From Novosphingobium sp. (lineage in GTDB: Bacteria; Pseudomonadota; Alphaproteobacteria; Sphingomonadales; Sphingomonadaceae), in the NCBI GenBank assembly GCA_017744735.1, contig JAGIAR010000005.1, positions 176,909 through 240,908 on the forward strand: a stretch of 64,000 nt of DNA, written 5' to 3'. This document shows positions 46,638 through 54,980 of the stretch, one piece after another. Each line of letters starts with the position of its first letter. Positions within the stretch are counted from its first letter, which is position 1. Both the position numbers and the translations under genes were made by a program. The notes beneath the pieces are model-generated. The model did no database searches. It saw only the letters and a list, made by a program, of their open reading frames with translations, and was not told where the DNA came from.

Positions 46638-46826
46638 ATGCTGCTGCGCAAAGTCGAAATCTTCCTCCGCCGCACGGGCATGCCCGCGACCAAGTTCGGC
46701 CGCCTCGCCGCGCAGGACCCGCGCTTCGTGCTCGACCTGCGCAACGGCCGCGAACCCCGCGTCGCCACGGAAAGACGGATAGAACATTTCATGAACAAAT
46801 ACGAGGATGCACACCATGCAGGCTGA
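46638..46826 (+). CDS. Small HTH-like protein divergent from the S24 repressor
   Basis: A 62-residue basic protein, MLLRKVEIFLRRTGMPATKF and then GRLAAQDPRFVLDLRNGREP, which resembles a short Cro-like helix-turn-helix (xxFGRxAxxDPRFVxDLRxGR). GGGAGG precedes the ATG at good spacing. It is followed by, and overlaps by 11 bases, the 119-residue gene. Transcription away from the S24 gene across the operators suggests control by that repressor. Confidence 0.65.
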   Translation: MLLRKVEIFLRRTGMPATKFGRLAAQDPRFVLDLRNGREPRVATERRIEHFMNKYEDAHHAG

Positions 46827-47175
46827 TCCGCATGCCCTTCCCCAGCCGCCCCGCGCGCGCCGCATTTCGACTTCCGACCGTCTGCGCGCAGCGCTCCAGG
46901 CGCTCGGCGGCGGGCAGATGCGCATCGCCAGCCACCGCGAGACCGCCTGGGCCAGCATCACCTTCGCCGGCACCCGCCACCGGCTGGACGTGCTGTTCGA
47001 AGGCGTGGAGGGCGTCGCCGCGGGCGAGACGTTCATCGAGGCCCTGCCCGAGCACGAATTCGCCATCCGCGGGCAACTGGTCGCCGACGCGGCGGTGATG
47101 GAGGTCGATCATTGCCTGACGCCCGAGCCGCGGCTGGCGGTGGCGGTGGAACTGCTGCTGCTGGAGGATGCCTAG
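46816..47175 (+). CDS. Small protein of unknown function
   Basis: A 119-residue protein with a short basic N-terminus and then a compact domain (RTAWASITFAG-like core RETAWASITFAGTRHRLDV, later EHEFAIRGQLVADAAVMEVD). No family is recognised. The ATG at 46816 has GAGGA at good spacing, and the gene overlaps the small HTH-like gene. Its stop TAG shares CTAG with the convergent dehydrogenase gene. Confidence 0.65.
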   Translation: MQADPHALPQPPRARRISTSDRLRAALQALGGGQMRIASHRETAWASITFAGTRHRLDVLFEGVEGVAAGETFIEALPEHEFAIRGQLVADAAVMEVDHCLTPEPRLAVAVELLLLEDA

Positions 47176-48125
47176 TAGCCGAGACTCACGTCGAACCGCG
47201 GCTCCAGCGGTTCGCCCCGCCGGTAGCGCCCGCAATTCTCGAGGAACCGGTCCACCGCCCGCGCCATGCTCTGCGGGGTCGGGATGCCCGACAGGTGCAT
47301 GGTGATATGGGCGTTATCCAGTTCCCACAGCGGGTGATCGGCCGGCAGCGGCTCGGGATCGGTGACGTCGAGCATCGCGGCAAAAATCCGCCTGTCGCGC
47401 AGCGCGTCCACCAGTGCTGCCTGATCCACTACATTGGCGCGGGCGAAGTTCACCAGCACCGCCTCGCGCTTCATCGCGGCGAGTTCGCCCGTGCCGATCA
47501 TGCCCTCGGTCTCGGGCGTGCCGGGCACGGCGAGCACGATCCAGTCGAACTCGCGCAGCCGGCCGCGCCATTCGCCGGGGGTCAGCACGCCTTCGGCCTG
47601 GTGCCGCCGCACCGCGGTCACCTCGACCCCGAAGCCCTCCAGCGCCGCCGCGATCCGCTTGCCGATCGCCCCCAGGCCCAGGATCAGCGCCTTGCTTCCG
47701 GCGAGGTCGCGAATGCCCGGCGCCGTGCTCAGCCATTCGTGCCGGCCCTGCGCCCGCACCACGGCAGGGTAGTTCTTGGCGATCGCCAGCATCCCCAGCA
47801 CCGCGAATTCCGAAACCTGGATTGCGGTCAGCCCGGTCCCGTTGGTCAACAACACGCGCCGCTCGCGCAGTTCGTCGAGCGGCAGGAAATCGAGCCCGGC
47901 ATAGACCGAATTGAGCCACTTCAGCCCCTGTGCGAGCTCCACTGCGCGCAGCAGCGGCGGCTTTTCGTGCATGTCGAACCAGCCGATCTCCGCCTCGGGC
48001 GCAAGGCGGTGCAATTCCTCCACCGACAGCCACCAGCGCGCCTCGACCCACTCGGGCAGCCGCCCCTCCAGCATCGGGCGGGCGAAACCGGGGAGAACGG
48101 CGACTACGCGTTTTTCGCGGGTCAA
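47172..48125 (-). CDS. D-2-hydroxyacid dehydrogenase family protein
   Basis: A 317-residue NAD-dependent dehydrogenase. The Rossmann motif is ALILGLGAIGKRIAAAL. The catalytic arginine is in NFARANVVDQAALVDAL, the glutamate in DVTDPEPLPADHPLW, and the histidine in ITMHLSGIPTPQ. This is the short form of hydroxypyruvate/phenylpyruvate reductase-like enzymes. The start is uncertain: a TTG at 48125 gives LTREKRVVAVLPGF, while an ATG at 48182 would overlap the start codon of the divergent gene. Substrate not known. Confidence 0.88.
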   Translation of the reverse strand: MTREKRVVAVLPGFARPMLEGRLPEWVEARWWLSVEELHRLAPEAEIGWFDMHEKPPLLRAVELAQGLKWLNSVYAGLDFLPLDELRERRVLLTNGTGLTAIQVSEFAVLGMLAIAKNYPAVVRAQGRHEWLSTAPGIRDLAGSKALILGLGAIGKRIAAALEGFGVEVTAVRRHQAEGVLTPGEWRGRLREFDWIVLAVPGTPETEGMIGTGELAAMKREAVLVNFARANVVDQAALVDALRDRRIFAAMLDVTDPEPLPADHPLWELDNAHITMHLSGIPTPQSMARAVDRFLENCGRYRRGEPLEPRFDVSLGY

Positions 48126-48180
48126 TTGACAGCTTTCATCGGTTGGAAGACCTTCGCGCTCTAACCGCAGGGGGCAACAC

Positions 48181-48888
48181 ATGAAACGGCTAATGATCGC
48201 GGGCGCAGCCCTTTTGCTCACTGCACCGGCGTCCGCCCAGGATCTCGGCGGCGCCGAAATCATCGTGACCGGACAGCGCGGGGAGCAGGACGACTATTCG
48301 AAGGACATGCCGTCGGTCGGCCTGCGCCGCACCGCGGACTTCCTGATCCAGGAGGTCAAGGTCAGCGGGGATACGCGGGACGACAAGCAGCGCAGCCAGG
48401 AAATCCACGCGATGATCGAGCAGGCCCTCCGGCTCGCCGACAAACATGGCGTCGAGCTTGCCTTCGGCGACTTCGTGGTGCAGCCGCTCACGCTTACCAA
48501 CTACAAAGACTTGACGCTGACCGACGACCGGAGCCGGCCGGACAGCCAGTTCGTCACCTTTCTGGTCAAGGCTCCGCTGGGGGACAAGCAATCCGCCAGC
48601 GAAGCGGAAAAGCGCATCGCCGGCTTCATTTCCGCCGTGCCTGAAGTCGGGCGCGCCCAGATGGACAAGCAGGACGACGTGTCGTTCTCGGTGGTCGCGC
48701 CCGATGCGTACCGCGACGCCATCGCCTCGAAAATTACCGAGGACGCCCGGCAAATGGCGGCCAAACTGGGCGACGGCTACGCGGTCCAGATCGAGGGCCT
48801 CAACATGCCGGTTCAGTGGAGCCGGTCGGGCCTGTCGGAAGTGTTCCTCTATATTCCCTACAAGCTCACAATCCTGCCGAAGCCCTGA
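48181..48888 (+). CDS. Periplasmic SIMPL-like protein
   Basis: A 235-residue protein with a signal peptide (LMIAGAALLLTAPASAQ). The mature N-terminus AEIIVTGQRGEQDDY resembles the TonB-receptor plug prefix seen in Sphingomonadales, but the rest has no barrel. The core (VKVSGDTRDDKQRSQEIHAM, then VELAFGDFVVQPLTLTNYKD) suggests the SIMPL/BP26 fold. GCAGGGGGC lies before the ATG. Its stop abuts the stop of the DUF3828-like gene. Function unknown. Confidence 0.65.
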   Translation: MKRLMIAGAALLLTAPASAQDLGGAEIIVTGQRGEQDDYSKDMPSVGLRRTADFLIQEVKVSGDTRDDKQRSQEIHAMIEQALRLADKHGVELAFGDFVVQPLTLTNYKDLTLTDDRSRPDSQFVTFLVKAPLGDKQSASEAEKRIAGFISAVPEVGRAQMDKQDDVSFSVVAPDAYRDAIASKITEDARQMAAKLGDGYAVQIEGLNMPVQWSRSGLSEVFLYIPYKLTILPKP

Positions 48889-49398
48889 CTAGGCGGCGCC
48901 AGGATCGGCGATCGCGGCCTTCAGCGCCGCCTTGAGCCCCTTGGGAAAGGATTCGGAAAAGAGGTCGTCGAGCTTCCACGCCCCGTCCTCCTTGACCATC
49001 AGCAAGCGTTCGTCGCGGCTTTCGTCGTCGCCGTCCCCTTCGCCGAGGTCGATCCGCGCCTTCACCTCGACCCGGTCGCCGACCAGCGAATCGTGCGGCT
49101 CGATGGTCAGCTTGAAGGCGCTCGAATCCCAGTCCTGGCATTCGCACAGCCAGTCGAAATCGCCGAGCTCGGTCACTTCGTCGACCGGCTGGACCTTGTT
49201 CCACCGGGCGATCAGCGCTTCGGTTTCCTTGCTGTAATTGTGCAACGCGCGGGTCGCGTCCCACTCGGGCGCATCGGCGCCGTAGGGCGCGTAGAGCGCG
49301 GTCACCGCAGCGTCGATATCGGCGCGGTCGTCGGCCCACGCGGGAGCGGCTGCCGAGAGGGCGAGCGGCAATACCACAACAGCAAGCTTGCGGATCAT
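48889..49398 (-). CDS. DUF3828-like exported protein
   Basis: A 169-residue protein with a signal peptide (KLAVVVLPLALSAAAPAWA). The mature part is acidic (DIDAAVTALYAPYGADAPEW; RIDLGEGDGDDESRDERLL) and ends in LDDLFSESFPKGLKAALK. The pattern resembles the DUF3828 family (YbjP-like). GGAGG lies five bases before the ATG at 49398, whose ATGA overlaps the cysS stop. Function unknown. Confidence 0.7.
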   Translation of the reverse strand: MIRKLAVVVLPLALSAAAPAWADDRADIDAAVTALYAPYGADAPEWDATRALHNYSKETEALIARWNKVQPVDEVTELGDFDWLCECQDWDSSAFKLTIEPHDSLVGDRVEVKARIDLGEGDGDDESRDERLLMVKEDGAWKLDDLFSESFPKGLKAALKAAIADPGAA

Positions 49399-50903
49399 CC
49401 CAGCCTCCATTCCCAGCCCAGCGGATCGCCGTCCATCATGTCTACACCCTTGGCGGCCATCTCGTCGCGGATCGCGTCGGAGGTCGCGAAGTCCCTGGCC
49501 GCGCGCGCCTCCTTGCGGCGGACGAGCGCGGCGTCGATTTCGGCTTCGGAGACTTGCGCGTCCTTCGGGCGCAGCCGCAGTTCAGCGCGCGTAAGGCTTG
49601 CCAGCCCGAGGCCGAGCACCGCATCCATCGCGGCCATCGCCGCCAGCACCTCGCCGCTGGGCATCTTCTTCAGCGACAGCAGGTCCTCGAGCACCGTCAG
49701 CGCGACCGCGGTGTTGAGATCGTCCGAGATCGCATCGTCGAACCTGATCACCAGCGGGCGCAGCGTGCCTCCCAGATGATCGTGCAGCCAGGCGAAATTC
49801 CAGCCGCCTTCGGGCTCCACGACCGGCTCATGCCCGCCCTGCGCGTGGCGCGCCCGCGCCGCTTCGGCCGCCATCACCAGCCGCTTGAGCCGGGTCAGCG
49901 CGGCGCCGAGCCCGTCCCAGCTGAATTCCAGCTCGCTGCGGTAATGCGCCTGCAGGCACATCATCCGGTAGGCGAGCGGATGGTAGCCCTTGTCGATCAG
50001 CAATTGCAGGCGCAGGAATTCGCCCGAAGATTTGCTCATCTTGCCAGAGCGTTCGACGAGGAAGTTGTTGTGCATCCACAGCTTCGCGCCGGAATGGTCC
50101 GCCTCGTCGAGCGAGCCGGTGTGGCAGAAGGCCTGGTTCTGCGCGATCTCGTTCGGGTGGTGGATCTCGCGATGGTCGATCCCGCCGGTGTGGATGTCGA
50201 ACGGGAAGCCGAGCAGCTTGCCGCTCATCACCGAGCATTCGAGATGCCAGCCCGGCGCGCCCCTGCCCCACGGCGAATCCCATTCCATCTGGCGCGTCTC
50301 GCCCGCCGGCGTCTTGCGCCAGATCGCGAAATCGGCCGGGTGGCGCTTACCTTCGACCTCTTCGATCCGGCCCTCGCCTTCATCGGTTACCGCGCGGGCC
50401 AGCCGCCCGTAATCGGCCACGGTCGAGACGTCGAAATAGAGCCCGCTGTCGAGCTCGTAGCAATGCTCCGGCGCGATCGCCTTGGCGAACTCCAGCATCG
50501 GCTCGATATAGTCGGTCGCGACCGACCACTCGGCCGGCTGGCGGATGTTGAGCGCGCGAATGTCGGCCCAATAGGCCTCGGTGTAGTGCTTCGCGATGTC
50601 CCAGATCGACTGGCTCTGCGCCGCGGCGGCCTTCTCCAGCTTGTCCTCGCCCGCATCGGCGTCGTCGGTCAGGTGGCCGACGTCGGTGATGTTGATCACA
50701 TGGGTGAGCCGGAAACCCTTGAAGCTCAGCGCCCGCCCGAGCACGTCGGCGAAGACGTAGGCGCGCATGTTGCCGATATGCGGGTAATTATAGACCGTCG
50801 GCCCGCAGCTGTAGACGCGCGCCTCGCCCGGATGGACGGGCTCGAAATGCTCCGCCGAGCGGGTCAGCGAATTGAACAGGGTGAGCGGCTTGCCTTCGAT
50901 CAT
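49395..50903 (-). CDS. cysS: Cysteine--tRNA ligase
   Basis: A 502-residue class I synthetase that charges tRNA-Cys. The N-terminal zinc site starts YSCGPTVYNYPHIGN (HIGH-like), the second zinc ligand region is GWHLECSVMSGKLLG, GGIDHREIHHPNEIAQN contributes further ligands, and the KMSKS motif is SGKMSKSSGEF. The anticodon-binding helical domain follows. The start MIEGKPLTLFNSL has no strong ribosome-binding site. It overlaps the downstream exported-protein gene. Confidence 0.96.
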   Translation of the reverse strand: MIEGKPLTLFNSLTRSAEHFEPVHPGEARVYSCGPTVYNYPHIGNMRAYVFADVLGRALSFKGFRLTHVINITDVGHLTDDADAGEDKLEKAAAAQSQSIWDIAKHYTEAYWADIRALNIRQPAEWSVATDYIEPMLEFAKAIAPEHCYELDSGLYFDVSTVADYGRLARAVTDEGEGRIEEVEGKRHPADFAIWRKTPAGETRQMEWDSPWGRGAPGWHLECSVMSGKLLGFPFDIHTGGIDHREIHHPNEIAQNQAFCHTGSLDEADHSGAKLWMHNNFLVERSGKMSKSSGEFLRLQLLIDKGYHPLAYRMMCLQAHYRSELEFSWDGLGAALTRLKRLVMAAEAARARHAQGGHEPVVEPEGGWNFAWLHDHLGGTLRPLVIRFDDAISDDLNTAVALTVLEDLLSLKKMPSGEVLAAMAAMDAVLGLGLASLTRAELRLRPKDAQVSEAEIDAALVRRKEARAARDFATSDAIRDEMAAKGVDMMDGDPLGWEWRLG

Positions 50904-50936
50904 GGGCAGCGCTTTGGCGGCATTTGCCGCACCCGG

Positions 50937-51464
50937 TCAAGCAGCGCCGCTCGGGGCAGATGCTCGGGCCGAGCGCGGGCGCCGGTCGGGAATGTCGATC
51001 CCGACCAGATTCCACGACAGCCCGCTGCGCCGGAACAGCAGCGAGGGGTGGACCTTGCCGTCGCCCACTTCGGGCACCGCGCGGAAGCTGCCCGGCCCGG
51101 TCCACTTCACGTGCCAGTCGATCTCCTTGCCCGGCTCCGGATCGTCGTCGCGCAGGACATGTCCCGAGACCAGCAGCGCGGACAGACCTTGCGGCGTAAC
51201 CACCCGGTCGACCAGGTGATCGACCAGCACCAGCGGCAGCAGCCCGGCGAGCCCGTGCGACGGCGCCTCTTCCGCGATCTCCTCGCGCAGTTCCGATTTC
51301 ACCGAGGCGCGCAATTCGGGAAAATCGATCGCCGCGGCCAGATCGCGCTGGTCGCCCTCGCGCGCCGCGTCGCGCAGCGTGTCCAGCGCCATCCACGGCG
51401 ACGCGACCTGCCAGCCGACCAGCGCGATCAGCACGACGGCGAGCGGAACGATCCATTTGCGCAT
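50937..51464 (-). CDS. DUF2939 domain-containing protein
   Basis: A 175-residue protein with an N-terminal hydrophobic segment (WIVPLAVVLIALVGWQVASP) and then MALDTLRDAAREGDQRDLAA, the conserved opening of DUF2939, with SVKSELREEIAEEAPS and a C-terminal barrel-like strand region (LLFRRSGLSWNLVGIDIP). It is probably lipid- or membrane-associated; function unknown. It is upstream of cysS, with 33 bases between. Confidence 0.85.
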   Translation of the reverse strand: MRKWIVPLAVVLIALVGWQVASPWMALDTLRDAAREGDQRDLAAAIDFPELRASVKSELREEIAEEAPSHGLAGLLPLVLVDHLVDRVVTPQGLSALLVSGHVLRDDDPEPGKEIDWHVKWTGPGSFRAVPEVGDGKVHPSLLFRRSGLSWNLVGIDIPDRRPRSARASAPSGAA

Positions 51465-51512
51465 GCGACTCTCCTCTGCCGCGCGGCCATAGGACGGCGC
51501 ACCTGAACGGCG

Positions 51513-52406
51513 TCAGACCGTCGCCTGCAGCAGCGCCGCGATCCCGACCACCACCAGCGACACCCCCGACCATTCGCGCTCGTCGAGATGCTTCCCCGAC
51601 ATGCGCCGGTTGAGCAGGGCGGCGAAAGGCATCTCGATCAGCGCCAGGGTGCGGACGTTGGCCGCCGGGGTCAGCGCAAAGCCGGTGAACCAGCCGAACG
51701 AGGCGATCATCCCGGTCGCGCCGGCCAGCAGGCTCGGCCGCCAGTTGCGGAACACCGCGCGCAGGCCCGCGCGGTCGGAGAAGCCCAGCCACACCAGCAT
51801 GATCGCCGACTGCATCGCGAGGTTGATCACCAGCACATGCAGCGCGGCCATCCACGGCTTCGCGGTCAGGGTGAGAATGCCGGCCCGAAACGCGAGCGAC
51901 GAGAGGCCGAACATCGCCCCGCCCAGTACGCCGTAGACGATCGCCCGGCTCTCGCCACGCAGCGCCGCCAGCGTGGTCCCTTTCGGCAGCGCCGACCAGA
52001 TCACGCCCCCGGTCGCGACCAGAATGCCGCCCCAGGCCAGCCCGGGCAATTTGTCGCCCAGCACCAGCCAACCGCCGAGCGCGAGCAGCACCGGCTCGGT
52101 CTTGATATAGGCATAGGCCACCGCGAAGCCGCGCATATGCATCGCCTTGAGCATCAGTGCGGTGGCGGCGATCTGCGCCAGCGCGCCCGCGAGCGTCCAT
52201 TCGAGGGTCCCGGCGACGATGTGCGGCACCGGCTCGCCGAGGACCCAGACCGCCACCGCCCAGGCCGCCAGCGCGAAGGGCAGCGCGAACACGAACCGCA
52301 CCATCGTCGCGCCGAGCGTGCCGACGGTTCCGGTGAGGCCGGATTGCAAGGCATTGCGCGCGATCTGCGCGAGGCCGGCGACGAGCGTGATCGGTATCCA
52401 CAACAT
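51513..52406 (-). CDS. EamA/DMT family transporter
   Basis: A 297-residue integral membrane protein with about ten hydrophobic helices arranged as two EamA repeats. The first span region is MLWIPITLVAGLAQIARNAL and the last helix region contains VSLVVVGIAALLQATV. Members export amino acids, sugars or metabolites. The specific substrate is not visible. It starts with ATG at 52406. Confidence 0.88.
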   Translation of the reverse strand: MLWIPITLVAGLAQIARNALQSGLTGTVGTLGATMVRFVFALPFALAAWAVAVWVLGEPVPHIVAGTLEWTLAGALAQIAATALMLKAMHMRGFAVAYAYIKTEPVLLALGGWLVLGDKLPGLAWGGILVATGGVIWSALPKGTTLAALRGESRAIVYGVLGGAMFGLSSLAFRAGILTLTAKPWMAALHVLVINLAMQSAIMLVWLGFSDRAGLRAVFRNWRPSLLAGATGMIASFGWFTGFALTPAANVRTLALIEMPFAALLNRRMSGKHLDEREWSGVSLVVVGIAALLQATV

Positions 52407-52486
52407 GCGCGCGAGCTATCCCGCGGGGCGAGCGGCTGTCCAACTAGCTCCGCTTGAGGCGGGTGAAGTTCCGTTAGCGCAAGGGA

Positions 52487-52774
52487 TCAAAGCAGATTTT
52501 CGATATCGCGGGCGCCGTGCACGACGCGCGCAATGACGACTTCTTCGTCCCTTACCCCGAAGATCACGAGATAGCTGCCGTGGAGCGCCGAACGAAAACT
52601 GCCCTCAAGATCGGTACGGAGTGGAAAACTCATCGGCCTTTCCGCGATGGTTTCGATCTTACGCGCGACCTCCTCGATAAAGCTCTCCGCGCGAACCGGA
52701 TTATCCCGCCTGATGAAATCCGCGATCGAGTCCATGTCCGCTCGCGCAGCGGCAGCGATGCGGAGCCGGAACAT
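52487..52774 (-). CDS. ParE/RelE family toxin
   Basis: A 95-residue toxin of the ParE branch. Its N-terminal RLRIAAAARADMDSIADFIR and C-terminal LVIFGVRDEEVVIARVVHGA match ParE, which poisons gyrase. It follows parD with a 3-base gap, so it is translated from the same message. No second toxin copy is seen. Confidence 0.9.
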   Translation of the reverse strand: MFRLRIAAAARADMDSIADFIRRDNPVRAESFIEEVARKIETIAERPMSFPLRTDLEGSFRSALHGSYLVIFGVRDEEVVIARVVHGARDIENLL

Positions 52775-52777
52775 GCA

Positions 52778-53041
52778 CTATTCGCGAGGCACGGCGTATT
52801 TCGCGCGAAGCTCCGCCAGAACGGTCGGCCCATCAAGGAATGGCCCCTTCATGCCCTCCTCGATCATGTCTCGCAGCTTCTGCAACCCGGCCTCGCGCCG
52901 ATCCTGTTGCTGGCTCCACTCCTGCAAGGCGTCGCGGACAATCTCGCTGGTGGTCGCATATTCCCCGGACTCGACCGCCGCGCGCAGCTTCGCCGCCAGT
53001 TCTTCCGGCATGGTCACGGTGATGCGTTCGAGCTTTCCCAT
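52778..53041 (-). CDS. ParD-type antitoxin
   Basis: An 87-residue antitoxin. The ribbon-helix-helix N-terminus is ERITVTMPEELAAKLRAAVE, followed by ATTSEIVRDALQEWSQQQ, and a C-terminal toxin-neutralising arm ends RAKYAVPRE. The ATG at 53041 is chosen over an in-frame TTG at 53050. It lies immediately downstream of the cobT hairpin, in the same direction as cobT, and upstream of parE. Confidence 0.9.
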   Translation of the reverse strand: MGKLERITVTMPEELAAKLRAAVESGEYATTSEIVRDALQEWSQQQDRREAGLQKLRDMIEEGMKGPFLDGPTVLAELRAKYAVPRE

Positions 53042-53071
53042 GCGCCGCAATTTATCACACTTCGGAGGAAC

Positions 53072-53097
53072 CGGAAGCGCGGATCGGTTCGCTTCCG
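53072..53097 (-). terminator. Hairpin between cobT and parD
   Basis: CGGAAGCG (53072-53079) and CGCTTCCG (53090-53097) make a perfect 8-bp stem with a 10-nt loop just after the cobT stop on the reverse strand. There is no U-run, so it may be partial termination before the toxin-antitoxin genes. Confidence 0.45.
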
Positions 53098-53098
53098 A

Positions 53099-54919
53099 TC
53101 AGTCCACCTCGAACAAATCCGCCAGCTGCTCGATGATGGTGCCGCCCAATTGCTCGACATCCATGATCGTCACCGCCCGCTTGTAATAGCGGGTGACGTC
53201 GTGCCCGATGCCGATCGCGACGAGCTGGACCGGCGACTGGCGCTCGATCCAGTCGATCACCTTGCGCAGGTGCTGTTCGAGGTAGCCGGCGCTGTTCACG
53301 CTGAGGGTCGAATCGTCGACCGGCGCGCCGTCGGAGATCACCATCAGGATGCGGCGATCCTCGGGCCGCGCGAGCAGCCGGGCGTGCGCCCACAGCAGCG
53401 CCTCGCCGTCGATGTTTTCCTTGAGCAGTCCCTCGCGCATCATCAGGCCGAGGTTCTTGCGCGCGCGGCGCATCGGCTCGTCGGCCTTCTTGTAGACGAT
53501 GTGCCTGAGGTCGTTGAGCCGCCCCGGCTGCGCGGGCTTGCCGCCAGCCAGCCATTTCTCGCGGCTCGCCCCGCCCTTCCAGGCGCGGGTGGTGAAGCCG
53601 AGCACCTCGACCTTGACCCCGCAGCGCTCGAGCGTGCGCGCCATGATGTCGGCGCTGATCGCTGCGATCGAGATCGGCCGCCCGCGCATCGAGCCCGAAT
53701 TGTCGATCAGCAGGGTGACGATCGTGTCCTTGAATTCCTGGTCGTGCTCGACCTTGTAGCTCAGCGAGTGGCCGGGGCTGATCACCACGCGCGCAAGCCG
53801 CGCGGCGTCGAGCAGGCCTTCTTCCTGATCGAAATCCCACGACCGGTTCTGCTGCGCCATCAGCCGGCGCTGGAGGCGATTGGCGAGCTTGGTCACCACG
53901 CCCTGCAGCCCGGTCAACTGGCTGTCGAGATAGGCGCGCAGCCGCGTGAGCTCGTCCTCGTCGCACAGCTCGGCCGCGCTCACGACCTCGTCGAACTCCT
54001 CGGTGAAGACCTTGTAGTCGAAGTTGGCAGGGTCTTCGGTCCACGGGCGGTTCGGGCGGACCGGCATCATGCCCTCCTCGCCCTCGTCGCCGATGTCGCC
54101 GTCGGCGGATTCCTGGTCCTGCCCGGCCTCCTGCTCGTGCTCGCCCTCTTCCTCGCCCTCGCCGCCGTCGGAGGTGATCTCCTGCGGGCGCTGCTCTTCG
54201 CCGGGATCGTTGTCGGCGTCGGCATCGTCCTCGCCGCCGTCGTCGCCGGCCTGCTCGTCGCCTTCCTCGTTGGACGGCTGCTCGATCTCCTCGCCCTGCA
54301 CCAGTTCGAGGTGCTTGAGCATGTCGAGCGAGAGCGACTGGAACGCCTTCTGATCGTCGATCGACAGCGCCAGCCGCTCGAAATCGGCACCCGCCTTGTC
54401 CTCGATCCAGCCGCGCACGAAGTCCACCCCGCCGCGCGCCGCGAGCGGGATCGGCTGGCCGGTCAGTTTTTCACGCAGCAGCAGCGCGAGCGCGGTCTGG
54501 ATCGGCACCTCGTCCGAATTGCCCGCGCGCGAAATCGGGTCCGACGCCATGCGCACGTCGAGCGACGCGGCGAGATTGTTGCGGATGCCGGCGTAATTGT
54601 TCTCGCCCAGCGCTTCGTAGCGCACCGCCTCGACCGCGTCGTAGCACATCCGCGCCGAGGGGTCGGCGGGCGCGTTGCGGTTGTGCAGCGCCGGATTGTG
54701 ATGGCGCAGGCGCAGCGCGAAACTGTCGGCGAAGCCGCGCGCCTGCTGGGCCTGGTCGCGCGGCAGGGTGCGGCCCGGCATCGGCACGCGGATCGATTCC
54801 CCGACCTGCACCGGCGCATCGGCGGTCCATGACACGTCGAGCTCCGGCTCGCGGGAAATCGCGCGGGCGGCGCCGGTCAGTGCCTGGCGGAAGCGGTCGA
54901 GTGGGGATTCGTTGGCCAA
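53099..54919 (-). CDS. cobT: Cobaltochelatase subunit CobT
   Basis: A 606-residue protein of the cobaltochelatase CobT family (in the aerobic B12 pathway it works with the AAA+ subunit CobS and CobN to insert cobalt). The N-terminal domain [18 protein letters not shown] is followed by a long acidic linker ([20 protein letters not shown] and [20 protein letters not shown]) and a C-terminal von Willebrand A domain with MIDAS motif [13 protein letters not shown]. The only in-frame start that keeps the conserved N-terminus is a TTG at 54919. No cobS or other cobalamin gene is adjacent in the window. Confidence 0.92.
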   Translation of the reverse strand: MANESPLDRFRQALTGAARAISREPELDVSWTADAPVQVGESIRVPMPGRTLPRDQAQQARGFADSFALRLRHHNPALHNRNAPADPSARMCYDAVEAVRYEALGENNYAGIRNNLAASLDVRMASDPISRAGNSDEVPIQTALALLLREKLTGQPIPLAARGGVDFVRGWIEDKAGADFERLALSIDDQKAFQSLSLDMLKHLELVQGEEIEQPSNEEGDEQAGDDGGEDDADADNDPGEEQRPQEITSDGGEGEEEGEHEQEAGQDQESADGDIGDEGEEGMMPVRPNRPWTEDPANFDYKVFTEEFDEVVSAAELCDEDELTRLRAYLDSQLTGLQGVVTKLANRLQRRLMAQQNRSWDFDQEEGLLDAARLARVVISPGHSLSYKVEHDQEFKDTIVTLLIDNSGSMRGRPISIAAISADIMARTLERCGVKVEVLGFTTRAWKGGASREKWLAGGKPAQPGRLNDLRHIVYKKADEPMRRARKNLGLMMREGLLKENIDGEALLWAHARLLARPEDRRILMVISDGAPVDDSTLSVNSAGYLEQHLRKVIDWIERQSPVQLVAIGIGHDVTRYYKRAVTIMDVEQLGGTIIEQLADLFEVD

Positions 54920-54980
54920 GATCGTGTCTGCGAAACTGTAGGATGCTGCAAGCAGCCGGGATCACGCTATAGAGCCTGCC

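Noticed and set aside
52517..54832. 771-residue forward reading over parDE and cobT
   Set aside because: It is antisense to genes with clear ParE, ParD and CobT motifs and has no domains.
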